Assembly (NCBI RefSeq): GCF_023715685.1
Contig: NZ_JAMBOQ010000002.1
Coordinates: 1,116,001-1,180,000 of the forward strand
Reading direction: 5' to 3'
Length of the DNA stretch: 64,000 bases
Source: Priestia aryabhattai
GTDB lineage: Bacteria > Bacillota > Bacilli > Bacillales > Bacillaceae_H
Shown in pieces: positions 34,569 through 43,602 of this stretch; within the stretch, counting starts at the first letter, position 1; each line of letters begins with the position of its first letter. The position numbers and the translations under genes are program-made. The notes beneath the pieces were generated by a model, which was given only the letters and a program-made list of their open reading frames with translations, ran no database searches and was not told the DNA's origin.

Positions 34569-35474
34569 GAACTGAACCCAAAAAGTTAGACACGTTATTT
34601 AGGCAGCTAATGAGGATTGAATTCTGTATTCTACAGGGGTCAATCCTTTTAATTTTTCTTTTATTCGTAGATGGTTGTAATATAGGATATAGGCCTCTAA
34701 TTCCTGTTTGAACTGTTCTATACTTTCAAATTCTTGTAGATAGAGTAACTCTGATTTTAATAGACCAAAGAAGTTTTCAATAACCGCATTATCTAAACAG
34801 TTACCCTTACGGGACATGCTTTGAGTAATGTTATTTCCCTTCAATAAATGCTGATATTTGGTCATTTGGTAGTGCCATCCTTGATCAGAATGAAGAATAG
34901 GGCAGTCTCCCTCATTTAAACAGTCAAATGCTTTATGTAACATCGTAGTGACCAGTGAAAATGCAGGTCTCTTGTCGATATGGTAGGAGATAATTTCCCC
35001 ATTAAAAAGGTCCAAAATAGGCGATAAGTAAAGCTTCTCTCCGAATAGGTGAAACTCTGTGATATCAGTTACCCATTTTTCATTTGGTTTAGATGCTTTA
35101 AAATCACGTTTAAGGATATTTGGAGCGATTCTTCCTGTTCTCCCACGATAAGAACGATACTTTTTGAGCCGAACGAGGCACTTTAAGCCTAGCTCTTTCA
35201 TCAATCGACAGACCGTCTTATGATTAATAAGATAGCCTAGACGGTGTAATTCTAGCGTAATACGACGATAACCATACCTCCCTTTGTGTTTATGAAAGAT
35301 ATGATGAATGGTTTCTTTAACTTCTTTATATTTGTCAGGGCGCTTAAAGGCTTTTATCCAATAATAATACGTACTACGAGCGATTCTAGCTACTTTGATA
35401 AGGTCGACGACCTGGTCCTGGTGCAAAGATTGTATTTGCTTGAAAGAGGTATATAGTGTCCTATTGGTATTCAA
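34569..35474 (-). mobile_element. Partial IS3-family (IS150 group) element
   Basis: The terminal repeat TGAACTGAACCCAAAAAGTT at 34569 marks the right end. OrfB is present, but OrfA and the left end are missing: the sequence passes directly into an IS6-type transposase gene at 35477. Confidence 0.8.
34599..35474 (-). CDS. IS3-family OrfB transposase (IS150 group)
   Basis: The 291-aa protein has an HTH_21 region (GRYGYRRITLELHRLGY) and an rve integrase core with WVTDITEFHLFG (first Asp), HSDQGWHY (second Asp) and DNAVIENFFGLLKSE (Glu), so the DDE triad is intact. OrfB is normally made as an OrfAB fusion by frameshifting. OrfA is absent, and the apparent TTG start lies only a few bases after the IS6 transposase stop. 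It is probably inactive as a mobile element. Confidence 0.9.
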   Translation of the reverse strand: MNTNRTLYTSFKQIQSLHQDQVVDLIKVARIARSTYYYWIKAFKRPDKYKEVKETIHHIFHKHKGRYGYRRITLELHRLGYLINHKTVCRLMKELGLKCLVRLKKYRSYRGRTGRIAPNILKRDFKASKPNEKWVTDITEFHLFGEKLYLSPILDLFNGEIISYHIDKRPAFSLVTTMLHKAFDCLNEGDCPILHSDQGWHYQMTKYQHLLKGNNITQSMSRKGNCLDNAVIENFFGLLKSELLYLQEFESIEQFKQELEAYILYYNHLRIKEKLKGLTPVEYRIQSSLAA

Positions 35475-36276
35475 TCTTATGAAGCTATTCCAAATAGTTG
35501 GTGAATGAACCTGACTTGATTTGGGACAGACTTCACCTCCTGGTAAACCTGTTTCTTTTTTATCATATGCATGACCTCTATTCCAGAAATAATGGCTTTT
35601 GCTGTACGAAACGATTTTAAGCCTAACATTGTAGACAGACGCTTCTTAATAAACCTATGATCCTGCTCTACAATGTTATTTAGATATTTACTTTGTCTTA
35701 CTTGGATGCCTTGAGGCATCTTTTTTTCTTCTTTTAACTCTTGAATAGCAATGGGATAGGCAGGATTTTTATCTACTGTAATCGTACGAGGTATAGAAAC
35801 GTGCGAAAAAGCCAAGGCTTTCTTAAAAAAGCGCTTGGCTGCTTGTTTATTTCTTGTTTTACTTAGATAAAAATCGATGGTATTTCCCTCAGAATCAACG
35901 GCACGATAGAGATACATCCATTGTCCTTTTACTTTTACATAGGTCTCATCAACCCGCCAAGAATCGTTTGTTGGCTTAAGATGGCGCCGTACTCGCTCAT
36001 CTAATTCAGGACCATATTGATGAACCCAACGCATAATCGTTGTATGAGCCATACATAATCCACGTTCCTCCATCATTTCTACCAAGTCACGAAAACTTAA
36101 ATTGTACCGTAGGTACCATCTTACCGTTAACAAAATGATATCGGGTTGATAATGTTTCCACTTAAATAAGGGTTGCTTTTCCATACTGATCACGTCCTTC
36201 TTTTAGAATAATAGTATCAGTATGTTCAAGTTTCAGAGATTACTTGCAATTGTCCTGAAATTTTTGCACCAGAACC
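35474..36276 (-). mobile_element. IS6-family element, right end lost
   Basis: The left terminal repeat GGTTCTGGTGCAAAAATTTC (minus strand) ends at 36276. The transposase is complete, but the region of about 60 bases after its stop, present in the copy at 39877, is replaced by IS3 sequence. Confidence 0.85.
35477..36193 (-). CDS. IS6-family DDE transposase, copy 1
   Basis: The 238-aa protein has the N-terminal HTH (LSFRDLVEMMEERGLCMAHT) and the catalytic residues in WRVDETYVKVKG (D), TVDKNPAYP (D) and NNIVEQDHRFIKKR (E). The gene is about 85% like copy 2 at 39961. IS6 elements move by replicative cointegration and often flank accessory DNA. This copy cannot move as a unit because one end is missing. 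Confidence 0.93.
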   Translation of the reverse strand: MISMEKQPLFKWKHYQPDIILLTVRWYLRYNLSFRDLVEMMEERGLCMAHTTIMRWVHQYGPELDERVRRHLKPTNDSWRVDETYVKVKGQWMYLYRAVDSEGNTIDFYLSKTRNKQAAKRFFKKALAFSHVSIPRTITVDKNPAYPIAIQELKEEKKMPQGIQVRQSKYLNNIVEQDHRFIKKRLSTMLGLKSFRTAKAIISGIEVMHMIKKKQVYQEVKSVPNQVRFIHQLFGIAS

Positions 36277-37145
36277 CAAAAACGAATATTTTTGTTACAA
36301 CAATATTAGGGGTCCCAGAGATTCATTGTACTTTTGAGTTCTCAGTAACAAAAATGGTCGTTTTTGTTATGCGAGAGATGAAGTGATTTATTATCATTGC
36401 TATTGCTCATGAGGTTTTAAAGGAACCAGTAGAGGATATAACGCAAGATTTAAATATTTATGTTTTCCATCAAAATGGGGAGGTGGAGAAAGCCTTAAAG
36501 CATTTAGAGAAGTCTCGAATGTTGCTTTTATTCAACGTATTGGCGGTATTCAGAAGAGAAATAAACGGCAAGAACAAGAACTTGAAAGGTAAAAGTTCTT
36601 ATGTTCAAGACATTTGAAAAACATGATGTTTCCTAATCAAGGTTGCATAATCTATGCAATTTTTTTTAGAAAATTCATAGTGATATGTCGACTTGTCAGA
36701 CAAAATACAGTATAATAATAAATGAACAACTTAATCATCATAAGTCAATTAATCTAAGATCACCAAGTTCTACAAAAAAAGGCTATCTCATCTTTGAGAT
36801 AGCCCTTTTTTGTGGAACTTTCCTTAATTAAATTTGCCATATAAATATCAAATAAATAAAAAGCTATCTCTGTGTGCAGAGGAGGTAGCTTTTAAGGAAA
36901 TTAATATATGAACTATGTTCCTTAGATAATTACTCCCAAAGGGTTCTCTTTTTTGTTGGGTTCCGGAAAGAGTGATTATGTCAACTAAATTTGCACCTCT
37001 TATACAGCTTAAAAATAGAAAAGCTACTGGGGCTCAGTAGCTTTTTTCTGTTTCGTAATTAGATTTTATGAAATATATAATTTAGTGAATCTTTAACAAA
37101 CTAACCAGTATACTAAAATCAAGTTTGTAAAGGAGAATAAATAAA
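36277..37145. other. Mostly non-coding stretch with remnant and hairpins
   Basis: It holds a coding remnant at 36390-36617 and strong hairpins at 36776-36812 (GGCTATCTCA/TGAGATAGCC with A and T runs), 36858-36894 (AAGCTATCT/AGGTAGCTT) and 37017-37046 (AAAAGCTACTG/CAGTAGCTTTT). The last is flanked by TACAGCTTAAAAATAGAAAA, as at 34270, so it belongs to the same hairpin family. Confidence 0.5.
36390..36617 (+). pseudogene. C-terminal coding remnant, unknown
   Basis: A startless frame reads IAHEVLKEPVEDITQDLNIY ... HLEKSRMLLLFNVLAVFRRE and ends VQDI at 36617. It has protein-like composition but no RBS or start, and no family is recognised. Confidence 0.35.
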
Positions 37146-37436
37146 ATGAACAAAAAGCTGTGTAGTAAAGTGATAGTAGCTATGCTGCTTCCTCGGTCGG
37201 AGAAGGATTTTTTTCAAAAGGTGATAGTATAAGTACAGAGAGCTATTAGTGCAGAACAAGCTAAATCAATTGCTTTGAAACAAGTACAAGGAAGAGTACT
37301 TCATATAGACTTAGATTCTGATGATGGTGTAATAAAATATGAAGTACTCATTATGACGGATAAAAATCAAATTTATGAAGTAGAAAACAATGCTAGTACA
37401 GGCGCTGTTATAAAAGTAGAACAAGATAATGACTGA
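37146..37436 (+). pseudogene. PepSY-domain secreted protein gene with two compensating indels
   Basis: After AAGGAG the frame starts MNKKLCSKVIVAML and meets a stop at 37230-37232; the same frame then continues ISAEQAKSIALKQVQGRV ... YEVENNASTGAVIKVEQD, a PepSY domain. Between about 37185 and 37243 the sensible reading (ASSVGEGFFSKGDSISTES) is in another frame. So one base was lost and later one gained, or the reverse. The intact product would be a secreted protein of about 95 aa. Confidence 0.7.
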
Positions 37437-37575
37437 TAAAAAATCGAAAGTGTCTTTTTGTTTTTATCTCTTAAAAGGTTAGCTTAATGCTAACCTTTTT
37501 CCATTTGAGTGTTTTTGAATATTTTTATACCAATAGGAAAAAATGAGATGAAATGACCGAAGGAGGTTAACCATT

Positions 37576-38580
37576 TTGGATGATAAAAACCCAATAAGTG
37601 CTCCTGAAATCGGAACACTTTGGCTTACATATCAGGAAAAATCAATGATTCTCAGGATTTTAGAATACTTCTTGGCAAAAGCGGATGACCAGGAAGCTAA
37701 GAATATTATGGGAGGCTTATGGCAAGAACTGCATTTTTATATTAAGGAAATAAAGCAGATTTTTGAGAATGAAGGAATCGCAGTTCCTATTGGATTCACG
37801 AGTGTAGATGTTAACTTAGATGCTCCCAACTTATACGATAATGGATTTGACATAATGTTTCTTCGTATTTTAAAAGAGGTTAGTATGGGTATGTACACAA
37901 TAAATATGAATATGGCATATCGAAAGGATGTCATAGCGATTTATGCAGGACTTACTACTGTCACTCATAAAATTTATAAATTGGCTACACTTTACTTACT
38001 TGAAAAAGGAATTCTCACCCTTCCACCAAAATCGACAATGCCTAAAACAATTGAGTTCGTTAAGGATAAAAGCTATTTGAAGGGGTTTCAGCCTTTTAGT
38101 GACAAAAGGGCTTTGAATCACAATGAGTTAGGCATTCTTCACCACGGGGTTGAGTGCAATAATGTTGGGATGCAGTTGATTACTGGTTTTGCACAATGTG
38201 CAGAGAATAAAGAGGCAAAAGACTATTTTATTAAAGGAAAAGAACTTGCCAAGAAACAAATAAAGATTTATCAAGAAATTCTACTAGAAAGTGACGTTCA
38301 GTTCTCTGCGACTTCTGGAAGCACAGTAACTACTTCTACTGTTGCTCCATTTTCTGATAAACTCATGATGTTTTGCGTTTACCTTCTCAATGGATTTGGA
38401 ATTGTTGGAAGTAGTTTTGGGACAATTTTTGGTTTAAGGAATGATGTATCTCTAAAAGCAGCCTTAATTGCCAAGGATATTTATTTCTACGCAGACGAAG
38501 GAATTAAACTAATGATTAAAAACGGATGGCTAGAAGAACCACCACAAATGGAAGATCGGGTTAAAATAATAAAAAAGTAA
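37576..38580 (+). CDS. DUF3231 two-domain protein
   Basis: The 334-aa protein starts at a TTG nine bases after GGAGG. It holds two DUF3231 modules: about 10-160 (GTLWLTYQEKSMILRILEYF) and about 180-325 (NELGILHHGVECNNVGMQLI), each a helical bundle; the second includes a membrane-like segment (MFCVYLLNGFGIVGSSFG). Each module ends with the GIL/W-x-PPP type signature (KGILTLPPKS, NGWLEEPPQM). The function is unknown; the family is frequent in spore formers. Confidence 0.88.
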   Translation: MDDKNPISAPEIGTLWLTYQEKSMILRILEYFLAKADDQEAKNIMGGLWQELHFYIKEIKQIFENEGIAVPIGFTSVDVNLDAPNLYDNGFDIMFLRILKEVSMGMYTINMNMAYRKDVIAIYAGLTTVTHKIYKLATLYLLEKGILTLPPKSTMPKTIEFVKDKSYLKGFQPFSDKRALNHNELGILHHGVECNNVGMQLITGFAQCAENKEAKDYFIKGKELAKKQIKIYQEILLESDVQFSATSGSTVTTSTVAPFSDKLMMFCVYLLNGFGIVGSSFGTIFGLRNDVSLKAALIAKDIYFYADEGIKLMIKNGWLEEPPQMEDRVKIIKK

Positions 38581-38690
38581 ATATCGAAGATTGAAATAAA
38601 AATCAATTTACTGGAATAAATTTGACTTTTAAATTAATAATAACCCTAGTGTTATATCTAACACTAAATTACAATGTGGAGGGATATATT

Positions 38691-38810
38691 TTGGATATAC
38701 TTATAAGCTTATTATCAGCATTACTTACTGTGGTATTTAGAGTTACATCGTTAATGAAAAACGCTAACGATAGGTTAGAATCATTAATAAAAATGCCTAC
38801 TCTAATATAA
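38691..38810 (+). CDS. Small hydrophobic peptide, 39 aa
   Basis: A TTG nine bases after GGAGGG starts MDILISLLSALLTVVFRVTS, one membrane helix, followed by a short charged tail (LMKNANDRLESLIK). A strong terminator follows at 38848. The length and layout resemble type I toxin peptides or small membrane regulators, but no antisense RNA is visible. A longer frame from 38622 lacks an RBS. Confidence 0.45.
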   Translation: MDILISLLSALLTVVFRVTSLMKNANDRLESLIKMPTLI

Positions 38811-38847
38811 GCATTGTGTATTTATATATGTTATTCCATATTGTTTC

Positions 38848-38886
38848 AAAAAAGACAACACAGTTTAACTGTGCGTGTCTTTTTTT
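38848..38886 (+). terminator. Terminator after the small hydrophobic peptide gene
   Basis: AAAAAAGACA ... ACACAGTT/AACTGTG ... TGTCTTTTTTT forms a long stem. Confidence 0.85.
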
Positions 38887-39065
38887 AGATTTTGTCCAAT
38901 TATTGAGGTGGAGTTCAATACATAAGAGCTCTCTTAAGTTCTAAATTTATCATTTACACATCGTTGATTTATCAACATTTTGAGCTTTTGCTAAATAATA
39001 AGTTCTACATAAAAAAGAGAATTTTATGCTCCATTTCATTCAGAGACATAAATTATCGACTTCGA

Positions 39066-39560
39066 TTAATCCTCTTTACTACTATCTTCTTTCCAGCTCT
39101 TTTGTAGTTTCCGAATATAAATGATTTGACCAATGTGATATGCGTTATGAGTAGTTATATTTCCAAGTACCTCCCACCACTTTACATGCTCAGAAAAACC
39201 ATTTACATCTTTTTCAATTTTTTCTTCAGTTAATAACTCTTTCCATTGTAACAGTACTTCTAATAGTCGATCTTTTAAATGATCAAATTTTTGATTTTCC
39301 GGAATTATAAAGCTTTTATTATTATTTCCTATAGAAGGTACTGCATTGACATGAGATTTTTGATACCTAGTTTGCCACGTTTCATTCCAATAAAGTAGAT
39401 GTTGTACAATTTCAGCAATACTATTACTATCCTTGTTAGGCTTCCAAAAAGCTTCTTCCTCTGACAAGTCTTTAATAGAAACTGAAAATGGTTGGTACCA
39501 GCTAGGATCATTAGCATTTGCTAACAGTTGATCAGCTAAAACATCTTTCGCGTGAAACAT
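39066..39560 (-). CDS. DinB-family four-helix-bundle protein
   Basis: The start is the ATG at 39560, after AAAGGGGATGG. The 164-aa product has the DinB/YfiT pattern with three metal-binding His: IVQHLLYWNETW and HNAYHIGQIIYIRK. Members include metal-dependent hydrolases and thiol (bacillithiol) transferases; which one applies here is not evident. It stands alone. Confidence 0.85.
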   Translation of the reverse strand: MFHAKDVLADQLLANANDPSWYQPFSVSIKDLSEEEAFWKPNKDSNSIAEIVQHLLYWNETWQTRYQKSHVNAVPSIGNNNKSFIIPENQKFDHLKDRLLEVLLQWKELLTEEKIEKDVNGFSEHVKWWEVLGNITTHNAYHIGQIIYIRKLQKSWKEDSSKED

Positions 39561-39876
39561 GATTTCCATCCCCTTTATAAAAAATTTCGGATCTATTCAC
39601 AAGAAAAATCAAAATTATGTAAAGATGCCTTGTTGAAAATGTCATAAACCCGTTTCATTTCCACTAATATACATTCTCTTATATAAAGTTATTTTCCTTT
39701 TTCATTCAATCCCTATCCTTCATTTGTTTAAGAAATAAAAACTATACATTTTTACATTAGAAGAAAATATTTTTGTTTATTTGATTGTTATAAAACCCCT
39801 TAATCTTATGAGTAAACATTAAACTATTTATTGAATGTTAAACGTTTCATCATTTGTACTTAATATAGACAAATAA

Positions 39877-40739
39877 GGTTCTGGTGCAAAAATTTCAGGG
39901 CAATTGCAAGTAATCTCTAAATCTTGGACATACTGATACTATTACCCTAAAAAAAGGAGCATGATCAGTGTGGCAAATCAATCTTCATTCAAATGGAAAC
40001 ATTATCAGCCTGACATCATTTTATCAACGGTAAGATGGTACCTACGGTACAACCTCAGTTTTCGTGATTTGGTGGAAATGATGGAGGAACGTGGTTTATC
40101 TATGGCTCACGCAACGATTATGCGTTGGGTACATCAATATGGACCTGAAATGGACAAAAGAATTCGTCGTCAACTTAAGAAAACAAACGATTCTTGGCGA
40201 GTAGATGAGACGTATATTAAAGTTAAAGGGCAATGGATATATTTGTACCGGGCCGTTGATTCAGAAGGAAATACCATTGATTTTTATCTAAGTAAAACAA
40301 GAGACCACAAGGCTGCAAAGCGATTCTTTAAGAAAGCTTTGCGGTCTTTTCATGTTTCAATGCCTCGTGTTATAACAGTCGATAAGAATCCTGCCTATCC
40401 TATATCGATTGAAGAGCTGAAGAACGAAAAAAAGATGCCCGTAGGCATCCAAGTAAGGCAAGTGAAGTATCTGAATAACGTAATAGAACAAGATCATCGG
40501 TTTATTAAAAAGCGAGTTCGTTCAATGTTAGGATTAAAGTCCTTTCACTCAGCGAAGTCCGTTATTTCTGGAATAGAAGCAATGCATATGATTAAAAAAG
40601 GGCAACTTGTTTTACGGGACAAGTCTGTCCAAAATCAAAAAGAATTTATTCACAGGCTGTTTGGATTAGCTTCATAAGTCAGAAATGTAGAAGAAACTGC
40701 TACTCTATATTTCTAACTAACATTTCTTGCACCAGAACC
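39877..40739 (+). mobile_element. Complete-looking IS6-family element, 863 bp
   Basis: The left repeat GGTTCTGGTGCAA at 39877 pairs with TTGCACCAGAACC ending at 40739. No 8-bp target duplication is visible (ACAAATAA against CTTTTCTT), as expected after recombination between copies. It is inverted relative to the copy at 35474-36276, with left ends facing each other. Confidence 0.9.
39961..40677 (+). CDS. IS6-family DDE transposase, copy 2
   Basis: The 238-aa protein has the DDE residues intact: WRVDETYIKVKG, TVDKNPAYP, NNVIEQDHRFIKKR. RBS AAAAGGAGC. This is the only copy of the four in the window with both ends and an open transposase frame, so it could still be active. Confidence 0.94.
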   Translation: MISVANQSSFKWKHYQPDIILSTVRWYLRYNLSFRDLVEMMEERGLSMAHATIMRWVHQYGPEMDKRIRRQLKKTNDSWRVDETYIKVKGQWIYLYRAVDSEGNTIDFYLSKTRDHKAAKRFFKKALRSFHVSMPRVITVDKNPAYPISIEELKNEKKMPVGIQVRQVKYLNNVIEQDHRFIKKRVRSMLGLKSFHSAKSVISGIEAMHMIKKGQLVLRDKSVQNQKEFIHRLFGLAS

Positions 40740-41232
40740 CTTTTCTTTTATATAAGAGATCTATTATTTTTACCGTTCGTTTAAGTTTAAAAATAAATTA
40801 CGAACGTATTCTAAAATAAACAAAATTTTACGAACGTTTTTCGGAAGAATGAATGGAGGAAACTCGTCAAATAAAAACCTCCTGCTTCTTTTCTAAAACA
40901 GGCGGTTTTTTCTCAGTAAAGATAATTATTGTTTTTATGAAGTTTTTGTTTCTCTTCATTCTTTAATTATTTTTTAAGATATACACATAGTATCTATTGT
41001 ATCTTCTTTAGAAAAAACATTTTTCGCACACGATTAGATATTACATCTAATTATTATATATATCCTCCCATAAATAATGTTTATACAATAAATAGAGCAA
41101 TTTTTGAGGTTGCTCTATTTGTACTTTCTGTGTATATCATAATCGTATTCTTATCTATACTAGATATATACTAAATTTTAGCAGTAGAGAGATCAGAGTT
41201 TGAACTGAAAAAGAGACGTGGACAGGTTTAGA
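40740..41232. other. Gene-free region
   Basis: It has three CGAACG motifs (CCGTTCGTTT at 40772, TTACGAACGT at 40798, TTACGAACGT at 40831), a hairpin AAAACCTCCTG/CAGGCGGTTTT (40877-40909) of the repeat-A hairpin type, and another, AAATAGAGCAA/TTGCTCTATTT (41090-41120). No coding sequence is supported. Confidence 0.45.
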
Positions 41233-41364
41233 ATGAAGATAAATTACAGTAAAAAAAGAGCAAAAACAACAAAATTTTTAGAAAAGGCTAATATTGCCGA
41301 AGAATATATACAGAAAGGTAGAGATATCTCATCAGAAAAAGAGTTTTTGATGAAATCCATGTGA
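41233..41364 (+). CDS. Possible 43-aa basic peptide
   Basis: The frame MKINYSKKRAKTTKFLEKAN continues to SEKEFLMKSM. It is Lys-rich and helical. The RBS is weak (GACAGG). It lies 100 bases before the GerB-type gene. Low confidence. Confidence 0.28.
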   Translation: MKINYSKKRAKTTKFLEKANIAEEYIQKGRDISSEKEFLMKSM

Positions 41365-41463
41365 GTGTATAAATAATTATCCGCCGGATAGATATGACAA
41401 ATAAATTCCATATATACAAATAAATATCCAGTGAGAACGAGCAAAGAAGGGAGTTTTTGATGA

Positions 41464-42567
41464 ATGGAAAGGACAAAAATAAGTGTTATTCAACTTTTTT
41501 CCCTCATGTTTATCTTTGAACTGGGAACTTCAGTGGTGGTCAGTTATGGAGTAGATGCTGGAAAAGCTGCATGGCTGGCGATTCTTTTAGGTATGTGTGG
41601 AGGGATCATCCTATTTTTCATATATTATTTTTTGTATCGTCAATATCCAACAATTCCATTTACTACATATGTTAGGAAAATACTTGGAAGATATGTAGGG
41701 TGGATTATTGGCTTGTTATACTGTCTTTATTTTTTGTATATTGCTGCAAGAAATGTACGGGATTTAGGCGACTTATTGGTTTCATCTACATTGGAAGAGA
41801 CCCCTTTATTCGCCGTCATTGTTCCACTGGTTCTAGTCGTTTGTTATGTAATCTGTTTAGGAACTGAAGTATTGGGGAGAACAGCAGAAGTTTTTATTGT
41901 AATTTTACTCTTGTTCGGGATAACAGGGAACTTTTTTGTCTTTATTTCAAGTGAAGTTCATGTACATAATTTGCGACCGTTTCTTGAAGTTGGATGGGGA
42001 CCGATCTTTAGTACAGTTTTTCCAACTCTTATTGCTTACCCATTTGGTCAAATGCTTGTCTTTACAATGCTGCTTCCTTCCTTGAATCGTCCTACCTTCA
42101 CGAAAAAGGTATGGTTATCAGCCTTAATTTGTAGTGGTGTGATCTTAGCTTGGACCACCAGTCTAAATATTGCTGTACTAGGTATGGACGTAGCAGAGAG
42201 ATCTACCTTCCCTACATTAGCTACCGTTGGAAAGGTGAACCTATTTGACTTTATTGAAAGGTTAGATGCTATTGTCGTATTCACTTTATTGATTACTATC
42301 TTTTTTAAAGCATCTATCCTTTTGCATTGTACAATCCTTGGAATTACAGACTTGTTTAAGTTAGAAAATGGTAAACGAGTCGTTTTTCTACTGGGCGGAA
42401 TTCTAATCTTTTTATCAATGGCTATGGCCTCTAATTATTCAGAACAAAGGGAAGAAGGAGGATATGTTTTAGATTACTATCTTAACTTGCCTCTTCTCAT
42501 CGTTATTCTATTGTGCATGCTGATTATTTTAATGGTTAAGAATCATTTCAAAAAGAAAGTGAACTAG
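41464..42567 (+). CDS. GerB-type germinant receptor permease subunit (orphan)
   Basis: The 367-aa protein has ten membrane segments and the spore_permease pattern: ISVIQLFSLMFIFELGTSVV, LYCLYFLYIAARNVRDLGDL, LIAYPFGQMLVFTMLLPSL. GerB subunits bind germinants together with GerA and GerC in the spore inner membrane. No gerA or gerC gene adjoins it. B. megaterium is known to carry stand-alone GerB-type genes that exchange specificity with complete receptors. RBS GAAGGGAG. Confidence 0.9.
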   Translation: MERTKISVIQLFSLMFIFELGTSVVVSYGVDAGKAAWLAILLGMCGGIILFFIYYFLYRQYPTIPFTTYVRKILGRYVGWIIGLLYCLYFLYIAARNVRDLGDLLVSSTLEETPLFAVIVPLVLVVCYVICLGTEVLGRTAEVFIVILLLFGITGNFFVFISSEVHVHNLRPFLEVGWGPIFSTVFPTLIAYPFGQMLVFTMLLPSLNRPTFTKKVWLSALICSGVILAWTTSLNIAVLGMDVAERSTFPTLATVGKVNLFDFIERLDAIVVFTLLITIFFKASILLHCTILGITDLFKLENGKRVVFLLGGILIFLSMAMASNYSEQREEGGYVLDYYLNLPLLIVILLCMLIILMVKNHFKKKVN

Positions 42568-42753
42568 CAATTCTTTTACATGGGGGTTTCGCTTCATTAT
42601 TAGGGGAGATATTGTCCAATGACGAGAAGATAAACTAAAATCCTTCATCAACCTTCTTTTATATCTCCATTCTATCCTAATTTTGGATGGAAGCTCTTCA
42701 AGCTGAAAATCAGGTTAATAAAAATGAATCTAATTCCTCATACTAAGACTTTT

Positions 42754-43017
42754 TTATTTTTCACTCTGAAGAAAATTCCTCAAGCTTACTAAAGCCTCTT
42801 GTTCATCTGTTCCATTTATTGTTAAAGTAATTTCTTCTTTATTTCTAATGGCTATAGCCATTACTCCCATAATACTTTTACCTTCTACTGATCTTCCATT
42901 TTTATTTATTTTTATATCACTGTTAAAAGAAGAGGCTTTCTGCACAAATTGAGTAGCATTTCGAGCCTGAAGTCCCTCCTGTAAATGGGCAATAAGTTTT
43001 TTTAAAATCATTAACAT
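42754..43017 (-). CDS. Crh-like HPr paralogue lacking the catalytic His
   Basis: The 87-aa HPr-fold protein has GLQARNATQFVQ, where HPr has His15 (GxHARPA); Gln replaces His, as in Crh, and Pro is replaced by Asn. The regulatory Ser46 region is kept (GKSIMGVMAIAI). It should therefore be phosphorylated by HPr kinase, not by EI, and could act as a CcpA corepressor rather than a sugar-transport carrier. The tail GTDEQEALVSLRNFL resembles Crh. It may be a divergent second Crh. Confidence 0.8.
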   Translation of the reverse strand: MLMILKKLIAHLQEGLQARNATQFVQKASSFNSDIKINKNGRSVEGKSIMGVMAIAIRNKEEITLTINGTDEQEALVSLRNFLQSEK

Positions 43018-43261
43018 TCACTCTTTCTACACTGACTATCTATCCTATAGATGTTATTTCCTCTCTAATAACAAAGGTTTAGGATTCTCCCATAACTCAT
43101 TTACTGAGCCACGAAACTAACAGTTACCTTTTTTAATAATTCGATGGTCATAATGCATCATTGGACGATTTCTTTGATTTCTTCATCAATAGCTATTGGT
43201 TTTATGCATGCATAAAATTCCTAAGAATCATGAAATAGTAAGCCGAAAGATTATCGGGCTA

Positions 43262-43274
43262 CTGGTTAGTCCAA
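43262..43274. promoter_or_regulatory. Upstream half of a distant inverted pair, GntR operator candidate
   Basis: CTGGTTAGTCCAA is the exact complement of TTGGACTAACCAG at 43552-43564. Each contains TGG-N5-CCA, like FadR-type operators. Confidence 0.55.
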
Positions 43275-43513
43275 TTTAGTTTGATATTATCAGAAGGACT
43301 AATTAAAATCAAAGGATTTTTTTAATTTATTTACCTCCATAGTTAAAAAGTCTTTATACTTGTAAGAAAATTTAACAGATATTATCCATATATTTGATAG
43401 GACTGTGCAAAAATGAATGAATAAGGTAGCATTATATACCGTAATAAGTTTAAATTTTAGTCTACACAGTGAAGGAGACATAATAAGTTGCGCTAAAAAT
43501 AAATTTAATTATC

Positions 43514-43542
43514 TTGACAGTTAGGAATTATCTGAATATAAT
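43514..43542 (+). promoter_or_regulatory. SigA promoter of the GntR-regulated operon
   Basis: TTGACA (43514-43519), 17-bp spacer and TATAAT (43537-43542): a consensus match in every position. Confidence 0.85.
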
Positions 43543-43551
43543 ACAAATTAA

Positions 43552-43564
43552 TTGGACTAACCAG
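43552..43564. promoter_or_regulatory. GntR operator candidate at the transcription start
   Basis: TTGGACTAACCAG starts about 10 bases after the -10 box, at the expected start of transcription, which suits direct autorepression by the GntR protein encoded next. Confidence 0.65.
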
Positions 43565-43602
43565 CAGCCCGGTTTTTCTAATTAAACGTAGGAGGTTCAC
43601 TC

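Noticed and set aside
24000..37100. Could the serial hairpins be a CRISPR array?
   Set aside because: The repeats are inverted, irregularly spaced and of different arms; there is no constant direct repeat with unique spacers, and no cas gene is present.
35474..40739. Composite transposon bounded by two IS6 copies
   Set aside because: The left copy lacks one end, no target duplications are visible, and the enclosed genes are not typical cargo; a remnant pair is the safer description.
40772..40840. CGAACG repeats as a replication origin or iterons
   Set aside because: Only three copies with irregular spacing and no replication gene nearby.
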